From Pedobacter ginsengisoli (GTDB lineage: Bacteria > Bacteroidota > Bacteroidia > Sphingobacteriales > Sphingobacteriaceae): a stretch of DNA of 64,000 bases. The position numbers were made by a program, and so were the translations under genes. Positions 27,791 to 36,918 of the stretch are shown in pieces; positions within the stretch are counted from its first letter, which is position 1; every line of letters starts with the position of its first letter. The stretch lies in the NCBI RefSeq assembly GCF_030244015.1, contig NZ_JASSYX010000003.1:434001-498000 (forward strand), read 5' to 3'. The notes under the pieces are model-generated. The model ran no database searches and was not told the DNA's origin. It was given only the letters and a program-made list of their open reading frames with translations.

Positions 27791-29563
27791 TTAAATAGTA
27801 GTGATGCCGGTTGAGTTAAACTGAAGGTCGTACAAGCGTTTGTAATAGCCATCCAGTTTAAGCAATTGCTGATGTGTCCCCATTTCTTTGATCTCGCCTT
27901 TATCCAGCACCAGGATCTTATCGGCTTTTTGAATGGTTGACAGGCGATGGGCAATGACGATAGAAGTCCTGCCCTGCATCAGGTTCTCTATAGCCCTTTG
28001 AATCAGCATTTCAGTTTCCGTATCTACAGATGAGGTAGCTTCGTCGAGTACCAGGATAGAAGGATTGTATACCAGCGCACGAATGAACGAGATCAGTTGC
28101 GCCTGACCAGCTGATAAGGTAGCTCCGCGTTCCATTACATTGTACTGATAACCGCCCGGCAATCTTTCAATAAAATCATGGGCGCCGACTTTTACCGCCG
28201 CGTCCACAACCTCTTCCATGGTGATCTCCGGGTTGTTTAAAGTGATGTTGTTGAAAATGGTATCTGAAAAAAGAAAAACATCCTGAAGTACAGTTGCGAT
28301 ATTGCTGCGCAGGTAGCTGAGCTCGTAATCCTGAATCCGTACTCCGTCTATTTTAATGTCTCCTTTTTGAATTTCATAAAAGCGGTTCAAAATATTGATC
28401 GTCGATGACTTTCCCGCACCCGTAGCACCGACCAAAGCAATCGTTTTTCCGGCCTCCACTTCAAAAGAAATGTTTTTCAGCACATAGTTCTCCTCGTTAT
28501 AGGCAAACCAGACCTGCTGAAAAGAAATCTGTCCGGTCATTTTATCCGGGGCGAAGACGCCTTTATTTTCTGTAACCTCATCTGTATCCAGCACCTTAAA
28601 CACGCGCTCGGCACCAACCATCCCCATCTGGAGGGTGTTAAACTTATCCGCAAGCTCCCGGATTGGACGGAACAGCATACTGATGTACAGGATAAATTCT
28701 GCGATTGTTCCTGGTGTGACTTCCAGCGGATTGGCTAAAATGCTCCTTGATCCGTACCAGATCAGTAAACCGAGCGACATGGCCGAAATGATCTCTACAA
28801 CCGGAAAAAATATGGAATAGTACCAGTTTGACCTGATGTTCGCATCGCGGTAACGCGCATTGATCTTTACAAACTTTTTGTATTCCTGTTCTTCCCTTGC
28901 GAAATACTGAATGATCGAAACGCCGGTAATGTGCTCCTGCAAATAGGTATTCAGATTGGATACCTCTGTCCTGATCTCCTGGAAAGCTGATTTAATTGCT
29001 TTTTGAAAGATCGAAGTCGCAATGATCAGTAAGGGCATGGGCAGCAGTACAACGAGGGTGAGCGCCCAGTCTTTATAGATCATTACACCAATGATGACGA
29101 TCACCATCAGGATGTCTCCGATGATGACGATCAGGCCTTCAGAAAAAATTTCCGCAATTGTCTCCAGGTCTGATACTGTTCTTGTGATCAGCTGTCCTAT
29201 AGGCGTATTGTCAAAGTACTTTAACCGGAGCCGGGTGATGTGGTTAAACACATTTATCCGGAGATCGCGAACCGCCGACTGCCCAAGGGTGTTGGTCAGC
29301 AGGGTATGGCTGAACTGTATCCCGGTCTGCAGTACAAGCAGCAGCAGCATAACTACCGTCATGGAGAGCAGGCCCGAATAGTTGTCTTTCATGATGTAAT
29401 TGTCCAGTGTATACTGAATCAGAAAGGGCCGTGCCGGAGCGATCAGCGCCAGTAAAATCGTCAGCACCACAGCCCAGGCAAAGATATTGCGATAGGGCTT
29501 TACGTATTGAAAAACTCTTCTCAACAAACCTGCATTGATCGCATCTCCTGTTACTTTCGACAT
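27791..29563 (-). CDS. ABC exporter, fused membrane and ATPase domains
   Basis: An MsbA/LmrA-like half-transporter of 590 residues that forms a homo- or heterodimer in the inner membrane. Six helices occupy residues 25-300. The ATPase domain has Walker A GATGAGKS at 379-386, the signature as LSAGQ at 483-487, Walker B ILVLDE at 503-508 and the His switch in IAHRLSTI. The signature uses Ala instead of the second residue Gly of LSGGQ, common in this Bacteroidota group. It is two bases after truA on the same strand. Substrate unknown. Confidence 0.93.
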   Translation of the reverse strand: MSKVTGDAINAGLLRRVFQYVKPYRNIFAWAVVLTILLALIAPARPFLIQYTLDNYIMKDNYSGLLSMTVVMLLLLVLQTGIQFSHTLLTNTLGQSAVRDLRINVFNHITRLRLKYFDNTPIGQLITRTVSDLETIAEIFSEGLIVIIGDILMVIVIIGVMIYKDWALTLVVLLPMPLLIIATSIFQKAIKSAFQEIRTEVSNLNTYLQEHITGVSIIQYFAREEQEYKKFVKINARYRDANIRSNWYYSIFFPVVEIISAMSLGLLIWYGSRSILANPLEVTPGTIAEFILYISMLFRPIRELADKFNTLQMGMVGAERVFKVLDTDEVTENKGVFAPDKMTGQISFQQVWFAYNEENYVLKNISFEVEAGKTIALVGATGAGKSSTINILNRFYEIQKGDIKIDGVRIQDYELSYLRSNIATVLQDVFLFSDTIFNNITLNNPEITMEEVVDAAVKVGAHDFIERLPGGYQYNVMERGATLSAGQAQLISFIRALVYNPSILVLDEATSSVDTETEMLIQRAIENLMQGRTSIVIAHRLSTIQKADKILVLDKGEIKEMGTHQQLLKLDGYYKRLYDLQFNSTGITTI

Positions 29564-29565
29564 AT

Positions 29566-30330
29566 TTATTTTACAAATGGATAGCTTACGCTGACCAGGT
29601 ACAAGCCGCAGGCGGGCACAGATTGCCCGGCGTTACAGCGGTCCTTACTTTCTATAATTTCTTTAAACTGTGTTAGGTTAATTTCATTTTTGCCAATTCT
29701 TACCAGTGTCCCGATTATTGCACGGACCATGTTCCGCAGAAACCGGTCTGCCCGTATGGTAAATTGCAATCCGCCGTCACTGGTTTCAAAAAAAGCTTCC
29801 GTGATCCTGCAGTTGTTGGTAAATGTCTGGGTGTTGGACTTACTGAAGCAGGAAAAATCGGTATAAGCGGGCAACAAAGCTGCGGCTTCATTCATTGCGT
29901 TCAGATCCAGGGCACCCTTATACAGCCATGAACGGTCTAGTTTAAAGGGGTCTTTGTGGAAGTGCAGATGATAATGATACGCCCGCTCAGTAGCGTCAAA
30001 CCTGGCATGGGCATCGGCTGCAACTTCAAAAATGCGCTTTACAGCAATTTCGTAGGGCAATAGAGAATTGATTCCCGCAACCCATTTTGAAGGTACCCCG
30101 GTTTTCACCGGCTCTTCTTCACTGGCAGGGCCCAGGTCAAAATGAGCATAAAACTGGGTGGCGTGTACCCCGGTATCGGTCCGGCCGCAGCCTACCGTAC
30201 TTACCTGCTGCCTGAAGTACACCGATAGTGCCTTGTCCAGGCATTCCTGCACGGTCAGCGCATTTGGCTGTATCTGCCAGCCGTGGTAGACGGTACCATT
30301 ATAAGACAGTTCAATAAAATAACGCTGCAT
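29566..30330 (-). CDS. truA: tRNA pseudouridine(38-40) synthase
   Basis: TruA modifies uridines 38-40 in the tRNA anticodon arm. The catalytic Asp52 is in GCGRTDTGVHA, and the N-terminus RYFIELSYNGTVYHGWQIQPN is the family start. The C-terminal part holds the conserved RADRFLRNMVRAIIGTL segment. I start at the ATG at 30330 (254 residues); a TTG at 30336 is possible but unneeded. The ABC exporter follows directly; the divergent DUF4293 gene is a common neighbour in Bacteroidota. Confidence 0.96.
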   Translation of the reverse strand: MQRYFIELSYNGTVYHGWQIQPNALTVQECLDKALSVYFRQQVSTVGCGRTDTGVHATQFYAHFDLGPASEEEPVKTGVPSKWVAGINSLLPYEIAVKRIFEVAADAHARFDATERAYHYHLHFHKDPFKLDRSWLYKGALDLNAMNEAAALLPAYTDFSCFSKSNTQTFTNNCRITEAFFETSDGGLQFTIRADRFLRNMVRAIIGTLVRIGKNEINLTQFKEIIESKDRCNAGQSVPACGLYLVSVSYPFVK

Positions 30331-30371
30331 GTTCAATCTTACAAATCTAATATTCTTAATCTGTTTTTAGA

Positions 30372-30401
30372 TTGGTTAGTTTCTGTCTTTTAATATCTTT
30401 G
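30372..30401 (+). promoter_or_regulatory. Promoter of the DUF4293 gene
   Basis: TTG (30372-30374) and TATCTTTG (30394-30401) are 19 bases apart, a good match to the Bacteroidota consensus. The start codon is at 30421, 19 bases after the box. Confidence 0.6.
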
Positions 30402-30420
30402 TTTAAATTATGGAATTGAT

Positions 30421-30879
30421 ATGATACAACGGGTTCAGTCTGTATGGCTATTTCTAGCAAGCCTCACTCTATTTTTATTATTGTTGTTGCCTGTCGTTAG
30501 CAACCAGATCAATGGTTCGGAATTTTGGATCATGGTCACCGGATTGTATCAAAAAACCAATGAAACTGCGATAAAAGTGGAGTCATTCAGACCGCTTTAT
30601 ATTTCCGCCGCCGCAGTTGGGCTGATCTGTTTCATTTCCATATTTGCCTTCAGGAACAGGACAGCACAAAAACGCATCATTATAGCAGCGATGGTGCTCA
30701 TCATCTCCCTGTCCTATTGGATCTTCAATTATGCGCAAAAAATACCCGGCGGTATTGCCAGTGCATCTTATGGTGTCGGTGCATTTTTACCCATTTTAGC
30801 GGTACTGTTTTGCGCACTTGCATTGCGCGGTATCCGCAAAGACGAGCAATTATTGAAGTCCGCCGACAGACTCAGATAA
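30421..30879 (+). CDS. DUF4293 membrane protein
   Basis: A 152-residue inner-membrane protein of a family seen in Bacteroidota, without known function. The N-terminus MIQRVQSVWLFLASLTL is the family hallmark, followed by four helices: 10-27, 58-77, 84-100 and 115-133, and a basic cytoplasmic tail. It is divergent from truA and followed by the DEAD-box helicase gene with its own promoter. Confidence 0.88.
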   Translation: MIQRVQSVWLFLASLTLFLLLLLPVVSNQINGSEFWIMVTGLYQKTNETAIKVESFRPLYISAAAVGLICFISIFAFRNRTAQKRIIIAAMVLIISLSYWIFNYAQKIPGGIASASYGVGAFLPILAVLFCALALRGIRKDEQLLKSADRLR

Positions 30880-30934
30880 TTAATTCCCTCATTTTTATTT
30901 AGTTACGCTTCTGGAAAATATCAATTATTAAGCT

Positions 30935-30942
30935 TACCTTTG
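30935..30942 (+). promoter_or_regulatory. Candidate promoter of the DEAD-box gene
   Basis: TACCTTTG fits the -7 consensus and lies 21 bases before the ATG. No clear -33 TTTG is seen. Confidence 0.45.
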
Positions 30943-30963
30943 CGGCTTAATAAATTATATTAC

Positions 30964-32853
30964 ATGATAAACCCATTTAGTAAATTGGGGATAAGTGATG
31001 ATGTTGTTAATGCCGTAAAGGATTTAGGTTTCGAAGCACCTACCCCTATTCAGGAACAAAGTATTCCTGTACTGTTAGAGGGCAATAACGATTTTGTTGG
31101 TTTGGCCCAAACAGGAACAGGAAAGACAGCCGCATTCGGTTTACCTCTGTTAGAATTGATAGACTTTAAAAGCAATAAGCCACAGGCACTGATTCTATGC
31201 CCGACAAGAGAGCTTTGCTTGCAGATTACCAGCGACATCAAGAATTTCTCAAAAAACATCTCTGGTGCAAATGTAGTTGCCGTATATGGCGGTGCAAACA
31301 TTATGCAGCAGCTGCGTGAAATTAGAATCGGTGTACAAATAGTAGTGGCTACACCGGGCCGCATGCTGGACATTATAGGACGTAAGGCTATAGATTTCAC
31401 CAACGTGAAATATGTAGTACTTGACGAAGCCGATGAAATGCTCAACATGGGCTTCCAGGAAGACATCAATGACATCTTGTCTACAACTCCTGATGATAAA
31501 AAAACATGGTTATTCTCCGCTACTATGCCTCCTGAGGTAAGAAGAATAGCTAAAAATTACATGGAATCGCCGGTTGAGCTGACCATGGGAACAAAAAATA
31601 CCGGTAACGTAAATATCGAGCATGAATACTATACCGTACGTGCAAGAGATAAATATGCTGCTTTAAAACGGATTGTGGATTTCAACCCAGAAATCTTTGC
31701 GGTAGTATTTTGTAAGACCAAACTGGATACCCAGGATGTGGCCGAGCATTTGATCAAAGATGGTTACAATGCAGATGCACTCCACGGAGACCTTTCCCAG
31801 CAGCAGCGCGACAAAGTAATGCAGCGTTTCCGCGACCGTCATATGCAGTTGCTGATTGCTACAGACGTTGCAGCACGTGGTATTGATGTAAATAACGTGA
31901 CGCACGTGATCAACTATTCTTTACCTGATGAGATTGAAAGTTATACCCACCGTAGTGGCCGTACAGGCCGCGCCGGAAAAACCGGTATCTCCATTTGTAT
32001 TGTCAACTCTAAAGAGATTGGCAAGATCCGTCAGATTGAAAGGATCATTGGCAAGAAGTTTACGAAAGCCGATCTGCCTACAGGTTTTGATGTCTGCGAA
32101 AAACAATTGTTTGCTTTGGTACACAAGGTTCATAATGTAGAGGTTAACGAAGCCCAGATCGAGCAGTATATGCCACGGATCATGGACGAGTTTGCTGAAT
32201 TGAGCAAAGATGAAGTGATCAAACGTTTTGCGTCTTTAGAGTTCAACAGGTTCCTTGAGTATTACAAAAATGCACCTGACCTGAATTCTACTGCTGATGA
32301 CAGAGGAGAACGCGGTGAGCGTGGGGAACGCGGAGAACGGGGAAGCAGACCATCAAGAGGAAGTGACGGGTATACCCGGTTTTTCATTAACCTGGGATCT
32401 GTAGATGATTTCACCAGAGGTGATTTGTTATCTTTTGTCTGTAACAACGGAAAGATCAGCGGAAAAGCAGTTGGTAAAATTGATTTAAAAGGTGTCTATT
32501 CCTTCATCGAAGTAATGGATGACACTGCTGACTCTTTGCTCAACAACTTCAAGGGTGTTGAATTCAACAATCGTGGTGTAAGGATAGAAAAGACAGCTGA
32601 TGGTGATGGCGGCGGACGCAGTCGCGGCGGCTTTGGCGGCGGCGAGAGAAGAAGCGGCGGTGGCGGCTATAGCGGCGGCGGAAGAAGCGGCGGTGGCGAG
32701 CGTAAAAGCTATGGCGGCGGCAGCGGAAGACGCGAAGGCGGAAACAGCGGCGGTGGATTCAGGGATTTCTCTGGCAGAAGCCGTGAGGATCGTGGTGGAA
32801 GCGGTGCAGGAAGACGTGAAAGCGGCGGCAGCGACAGAAGACGCAGATCTTAA
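30964..32853 (+). CDS. DEAD-box RNA helicase with DbpA domain and Gly-rich tail
   Basis: An ATP-dependent RNA helicase of the DeaD/CsdA type, likely acting in ribosome assembly or mRNA turnover. From the ATG at 30964: Q motif near residue 27, motif I AQTGTGKT at 48-55, DEAD at 154-157, SAT at 185-187, and HRSGRTGRAGK near 325. A DbpA-type RNA-binding domain lies at about 470-545 (FFINLGSVDDFTRGDLLSF). Before it stands a fourfold ERG repeat (32308-32343), and a tail of about 80 residues rich in Gly, Ser and Arg (RGG-like) ends the protein. 629 residues. Confidence 0.95.
   Translation: MINPFSKLGISDDVVNAVKDLGFEAPTPIQEQSIPVLLEGNNDFVGLAQTGTGKTAAFGLPLLELIDFKSNKPQALILCPTRELCLQITSDIKNFSKNISGANVVAVYGGANIMQQLREIRIGVQIVVATPGRMLDIIGRKAIDFTNVKYVVLDEADEMLNMGFQEDINDILSTTPDDKKTWLFSATMPPEVRRIAKNYMESPVELTMGTKNTGNVNIEHEYYTVRARDKYAALKRIVDFNPEIFAVVFCKTKLDTQDVAEHLIKDGYNADALHGDLSQQQRDKVMQRFRDRHMQLLIATDVAARGIDVNNVTHVINYSLPDEIESYTHRSGRTGRAGKTGISICIVNSKEIGKIRQIERIIGKKFTKADLPTGFDVCEKQLFALVHKVHNVEVNEAQIEQYMPRIMDEFAELSKDEVIKRFASLEFNRFLEYYKNAPDLNSTADDRGERGERGERGERGSRPSRGSDGYTRFFINLGSVDDFTRGDLLSFVCNNGKISGKAVGKIDLKGVYSFIEVMDDTADSLLNNFKGVEFNNRGVRIEKTADGDGGGRSRGGFGGGERRSGGGGYSGGGRSGGGERKSYGGGSGRREGGNSGGGFRDFSGRSREDRGGSGAGRRESGGSDRRRRS
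32308..32343 (+). repeat. Fourfold 9-base repeat coding GER/ERG
   Basis: Four in-frame copies of a 9-base unit (GAR CGN GGN) code Glu-Arg-Gly. The third bases differ, so protein sequence rather than DNA identity has been kept. The unit lies in the linker between the helicase core and the DbpA domain. Confidence 0.8.
32609..32850 (+). repeat. Low-complexity Gly/Arg/Ser-coding tail
   Basis: About 240 bases made mainly of GGC GGN, AGC and CGN codons, coding a disordered RGG/SGGG-type tail of the DEAD-box helicase. Such tails add unspecific RNA binding and may drive condensate formation. The repeat structure makes length variation by slippage likely. Confidence 0.75.
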
Positions 32854-32864
32854 TCACAGCATAT

Positions 32865-32903
32865 AAAAAAAGCCCTTCAGCAAATGCTGAAGGGCTTTTT
32901 TTT
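32865..32903. terminator. Bidirectional terminator between helicase and gpsA
   Basis: AGCCCTTCAGCA and TGCTGAAGGGCT form a 12-bp stem with a two-base loop, flanked by six A and eight T. It ends the helicase gene and, on the other strand, gpsA. Confidence 0.95.
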
Positions 32904-32907
32904 GCTT

Positions 32908-33906
32908 TTAGTTCAATTGTTCGGTAAGCAGGCGCATTTCTATATGGGGAGAGTGCTTTTCATATAAAATGGCATATACCGCCCTGCTGATCGGCATGTC
33001 CACTTTATATTTTTTATTGATGTAATGCATACAGTTTACCGCATAATATCCTTCTGCGATCATGTTCATTTCCAGCTGCGCCGATTTAACGGTATAACCC
33101 TTTCCAATCATGTTCCCAAAGGTACGGTTACGGCTGAACTGTGAGTAAGCGGTAACGAGCAGGTCGCCGAGATAGGCAGATTCATTAATGTCCCTGGAGA
33201 TCGGATGTACAACGTTTACAAATCTGTTAATTTCGCGGATAGCATTAGAGATCAGTACCGCCTGAAAGTTATCTCCATAGCCAACGCCATGACAAATTCC
33301 ACTGGCTATCGCGTAAATATTCTTCAGTACCGCTGCGTATTCTGTTCCAAAAATATCATCAGATATATTGGTCTTGATGTACCTGGTATTTACCAGACTG
33401 GCAAATGAAGTGGCTAGTTCTGTATTTATAGAGGCAATGGTCAGGTAAGACAGTTTTTCCAGCGCAACCTCCTCGGCATGGCAGGGGCCGCTGATCACTA
33501 CGATGTCCTCCAGGGGAACATTGTATTTTTCATTCAGAAATTCCCCGATGATCATGTTTTCGTCAGGTACGATACCTTTGATGGCTGATATGATCTTCTT
33601 GCCGCTGAGCTGATCTGCTGTAATGTCCTGCAGGGTTTCTTTTAAGAAAGCTGCCGGAACGTTCAGTATGATATAATCTGTCGCGCTGATGATCTTTACC
33701 AGATCGCCGGAAATATTTTCCTCCGGGATCCTGATCTCGACTGAGCTTAGATAATTGGGGTTATGTTTATACTTCTGAAGATGAGTGATTGCTCCGGCGT
33801 TGCGCATCCACCAGTAGATCTCTTTTGAAGTAAAATTATCTGAAAGCATCTTGATGATCGCAGTAGCCCAGCTACCACCCCCTATCATTGCAATTTTAGG
33901 TACCAT
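32908..33906 (-). CDS. gpsA: NAD(P)-dependent glycerol-3-phosphate dehydrogenase
   Basis: GpsA makes sn-glycerol 3-phosphate from dihydroxyacetone phosphate for phospholipid synthesis. The Rossmann motif KIAMIGGGSWATAI is at the N-terminus; the motif GPCHAEEVA contains residues typical of the family (usually GPSFAxEV), and the Lys of FGTEYAAVLKNIYAIASGI is catalytic. I choose the ATG at 33906, because the longer frame from 33951 would place 15 residues before the Rossmann strand and overlap the upstream terminator. 332 residues. Confidence 0.92.
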   Translation of the reverse strand: MVPKIAMIGGGSWATAIIKMLSDNFTSKEIYWWMRNAGAITHLQKYKHNPNYLSSVEIRIPEENISGDLVKIISATDYIILNVPAAFLKETLQDITADQLSGKKIISAIKGIVPDENMIIGEFLNEKYNVPLEDIVVISGPCHAEEVALEKLSYLTIASINTELATSFASLVNTRYIKTNISDDIFGTEYAAVLKNIYAIASGICHGVGYGDNFQAVLISNAIREINRFVNVVHPISRDINESAYLGDLLVTAYSQFSRNRTFGNMIGKGYTVKSAQLEMNMIAEGYYAVNCMHYINKKYKVDMPISRAVYAILYEKHSPHIEMRLLTEQLN

Positions 33907-33916
33907 AGCAATTAAA

Positions 33917-33948
33917 TAAAAAACCCCGGTCTTTGTTTTAAACCGGGG
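33917..33948 (-). terminator. Terminator after the adaptor gene
   Basis: CCCCGGT (33924-33930) pairs with ACCGGGG (33942-33948); on the minus strand the stem is followed by a run of T. It ends the tolC-like/adaptor transcript before gpsA. Confidence 0.8.
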
Positions 33949-33985
33949 CAATTTACTTATTAAAAACGACTGAGGCCGTTACTTT

Positions 33986-35326
33986 TTATTTCGGTGCCGC
34001 AAACAATTGATCCTTAGTGGTTTTTTCTACTTTGGCGCCGTCCTTTAAACGGTTCTGTATTGCGGAGTAGGGACCTGTTACTACTTCCTGACCTGCCTTA
34101 AGGCCTGATTTGATGATGATATACTGGTCGTTTTGAATACCAGTGGTCACTTCCGCCTTTTTTATCGTACCATCGCCTTTATAAATATAAACATATTGTT
34201 TAACCGTTTTATCCGTCAGTTTGGATTTTTGCTGATCTGCATTTGCATTGTTGCCTTCGGTGCCGGGCGCAGGCTTACCGGCGTCTGTAAATACCGATTG
34301 AATTGGGACAGCCAATCCTTTTACGGATTCACTTTCGATATCAACAGTAGCGCTCATCCCCGGCCTGAACGGCGAAGGGAGGTCTTTAGCACCTTCTTTT
34401 ACGTCGCTGTAAGAATCAGCGAGAATGCGCACCTTAACGTTAAAATTGGTCACCTGATCGGTAGAAACAGCCGTACCCACATCTTTAGAAGAGCTTGCGA
34501 TCTCTGTTACGATGCCCTTGAACTTCTTATCGGCAAATGCGTCAACTTCTATTGAAGCATTGTCATTTACATTTACACGGTTAATGTCGTTTTCGTTGAC
34601 ATCAACATTGACCTCCATAGTAGACAGATTAGAAATACGCATGATTTCGGTGCCGGCCATTTGCGCCGTACCAAGGATACGGTCACCAAGTTCAACAGAA
34701 AGTTTAGAAATAACACCATCAACAGGGGCGAATATGGTTGCTTTCGCCAGGTTTGCACCTGCTTCCTGTACATTTGCAGCCGTCTGGGCCAATTGATATT
34801 TAGCAGCCGAATAGTCCTCCTTAGCTCTTCCGAGATTCGTTTTGGCTGTCAGATAGGCGGCTTTAGCAGCGTCGAATTCGGATGCCGAAATCACTTTCCT
34901 TTTAAACAGCTCGACATTACGTTTATAAGTGGCCTCTGCGTTTACAAAGTTACCTTCGTTTTGCTGCAGCATCTGCTGAGCGGCTGCCACACTTGCCCTT
35001 TGTGAACTGTTGGAGGCAATAGCCCTGTCGTAACCCGATTTCAGTACATCCGGTCTTACTTTGATCAGAAGCTGCCCCTTCTTTACTACATCCCCTTCCT
35101 TTACCAAAAGCTCTGTCACCTCACCCGATACTTCAGAACTTAATTTTACTTCTGTTTCGGGCTGAACTTTTCCACTGGCGGTAACCGTCTCAATAACGTT
35201 TTTCTCACTCGCCTTCTCTACAGTGACCTTTTCCGCTTTATCCCCGCCAATTAAACCGGTAAACTTTGCGACCGCAAGCAACGCGATCAGGACGCCTACT
35301 ATTATTAATATGGTTTTTAATTTCAT
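33986..35326 (-). CDS. HlyD/MacA-family periplasmic adaptor
   Basis: Periplasmic adaptor linking an inner-membrane pump with a TolC channel. A membrane anchor lies at residues 5-25, followed by VIETVTASGKVQPETEVKLSS (start of the barrel), the lipoyl half VKEGDVVKKGQLLIKV, a coiled-coil hairpin of about 100 residues, the second lipoyl half FAPVDGVISKLSVELGDR, and beta-barrel plus membrane-proximal domains. An insert near residues 350-380 rich in Asn/Gly is unusual. 446 residues. It follows the TolC-like gene after 50 bases; no pump gene is adjacent. Confidence 0.92.
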   Translation of the reverse strand: MKLKTILIIVGVLIALLAVAKFTGLIGGDKAEKVTVEKASEKNVIETVTASGKVQPETEVKLSSEVSGEVTELLVKEGDVVKKGQLLIKVRPDVLKSGYDRAIASNSSQRASVAAAQQMLQQNEGNFVNAEATYKRNVELFKRKVISASEFDAAKAAYLTAKTNLGRAKEDYSAAKYQLAQTAANVQEAGANLAKATIFAPVDGVISKLSVELGDRILGTAQMAGTEIMRISNLSTMEVNVDVNENDINRVNVNDNASIEVDAFADKKFKGIVTEIASSSKDVGTAVSTDQVTNFNVKVRILADSYSDVKEGAKDLPSPFRPGMSATVDIESESVKGLAVPIQSVFTDAGKPAPGTEGNNANADQQKSKLTDKTVKQYVYIYKGDGTIKKAEVTTGIQNDQYIIIKSGLKAGQEVVTGPYSAIQNRLKDGAKVEKTTKDQLFAAPK

Positions 35327-35376
35327 CTAATGTTGATTTTTATATTGTGTATGTGCCGTTTGGCGATAATGGTCCT

Positions 35377-36828
35377 TTAAAATTCTATCTGTTTGCCCAG
35401 GTAATAGTCAATTAGTTTTGATTTGAACAGCAGGTCATACTTGGCCCTGATCATGTCTATTTCGGCCTTGTTCCTGTTGGTCTGTGAGGTACTGTAATCC
35501 AAAGAATTCACCAGCCCTACGTTATATCGCTGCTCTATTACAGAAAAAGATTCCTTGCGGGCAACGAAAGTTTTTGAAGTCGATTCAAAGGTGCTCTGCG
35601 CGGCTTTAAGGTCAGCTACCGCCTGGTAGATCACTTTGTTCAGGTTGTTTTTGGCGAGCTGCTCATCGGTCTGGCTCTGCATATAACTGATTTTCGCCTT
35701 CCTCACTGCTGTTCTGGCCCTTAAACCATTGAATATCGGGATTTGCAGACTGAAGCCTACATATTGGCCAAAATTGTCTTTGATCTGGTCTTTAAAGCGG
35801 TATCCCTTAGTGAGTGTATTAAATCTTGGGGCCAAAACAGGATCATTTCCAGTCCGGGTAAATCCAACAGTATCAAAACCCGCGGGAGTGACCCCCACGA
35901 AGGAAGTCCTGCCGCTTGAATAATTGGTATTTAAACCTGCGCCCAGTGATAAGCTTGGATAATAGTTCCCTTTTGCGATATCAACAGCTTTCTTTGAGGC
36001 CTCCGTGCGCAATGCCGCCAGTTTAATATCGGGAAAGAGTCCCAGGGCACTGGCGTATATTTCTTCCGGATTGTACACTGCTGATGCATTGCTGAAGCTG
36101 GAGATATCCGGAGCCTGAACAACATATTTTGTAGAAGAGGGAATGTCCATCAGCTGTGCCAATGTCAGATAAGAAATAGTCAGCGCGTTTTCTGCGGTTG
36201 TCACATCAAGCTCGGCAGTAGCTACCTGTGATTTGGACTCGGCAAGGTCAGCCAGTGTCTTGTTACCGACATCAAGTAATTCCTGCTGTTGTTTCAGTTG
36301 CTGCTGAGCTACTGCCAACTGTTGCTTTGCAGCTACCAAAAAATCCTTATTGTACAAGATCTGCATGTAAGAAGTGATTACCTGAAGGATCAGGTCATTC
36401 TTTACTTTTTCCGTATTTGTTTTGCCGGCATCTAAAAGCAGTTTATTCTGCCTGATCTGGTTCAGTTTCTGAAAACCCTGAAAAAGATCAACGCCAGTAG
36501 AAAGGCCCCCGTTAAATGAAGAGAATTTCTCGCTGTTAAACTGGTTGGTTGAAGGGTCGACACTTCGGCCAAAATTAATATTATAGCTGCCGTTGCCGTT
36601 TAAGGTTGGCAATAACGCAGCCCTGGATTGCTTCAGATCTTCATCCGAAAGGCTTTCACTGAGCTTAGACTGCTTAACCTGAAGGTTATTATTTAGAGTT
36701 TCTTCTATGGCCTGACGTATGGTGATCAGTTCCTGGGCAGAGGCGTTTTGCACTATACCTGACACAAATAACAAAGTAAATATTAAGGTAAGCCTGGATA
36801 CTGCACTGTTAAGGACAATTCTTTTCAT
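35377..36828 (-). CDS. TolC-family outer-membrane channel
   Basis: Outer-membrane efflux channel with a trimeric beta-barrel and a long alpha tunnel. Signal peptide is residues 1-31 (TLIFTLLFVSGIVQNASAQ). Two OEP repeats follow, with typical heptad helices such as LAVAQQQLKQQQELLDVGNKTLADLAESKSQ (shown only in part) and KSFSVIEQRYNVGLVNSLDYSTSQ-like segments near 420-450. 483 residues. First gene of a two-gene unit with the adaptor; it is divergent from the polysaccharide deacetylase gene. Confidence 0.93.
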   Translation of the reverse strand: MKRIVLNSAVSRLTLIFTLLFVSGIVQNASAQELITIRQAIEETLNNNLQVKQSKLSESLSDEDLKQSRAALLPTLNGNGSYNINFGRSVDPSTNQFNSEKFSSFNGGLSTGVDLFQGFQKLNQIRQNKLLLDAGKTNTEKVKNDLILQVITSYMQILYNKDFLVAAKQQLAVAQQQLKQQQELLDVGNKTLADLAESKSQVATAELDVTTAENALTISYLTLAQLMDIPSSTKYVVQAPDISSFSNASAVYNPEEIYASALGLFPDIKLAALRTEASKKAVDIAKGNYYPSLSLGAGLNTNYSSGRTSFVGVTPAGFDTVGFTRTGNDPVLAPRFNTLTKGYRFKDQIKDNFGQYVGFSLQIPIFNGLRARTAVRKAKISYMQSQTDEQLAKNNLNKVIYQAVADLKAAQSTFESTSKTFVARKESFSVIEQRYNVGLVNSLDYSTSQTNRNKAEIDMIRAKYDLLFKSKLIDYYLGKQIEF

Positions 36829-36918
36829 AATTTAAATTTCACAATATTAACATAAACAACTTATTCATTTTGTAAATTTTCAGGTACAACAACCGTATTT
36901 TTTTATCTAAGTTTGAAC

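Noticed and set aside
28635..29381. Plus-strand frames opposite the ABC exporter
   Set aside because: Shadows of the ABC gene, whose Walker and signature motifs are intact on the minus strand.
32600..32866. Alanine-rich 88-codon frame in the helicase tail
   Set aside because: It comes from the GGC/GGN repeats read in another frame; the DEAD-box frame is the conserved one.
36908..36915. TAAGTTTG just before the deacetylase ATG as a firm promoter
   Set aside because: No -33 TTG at a suitable distance (nearest TTTG is 35 bases upstream), and the box leaves only three bases before the ATG.
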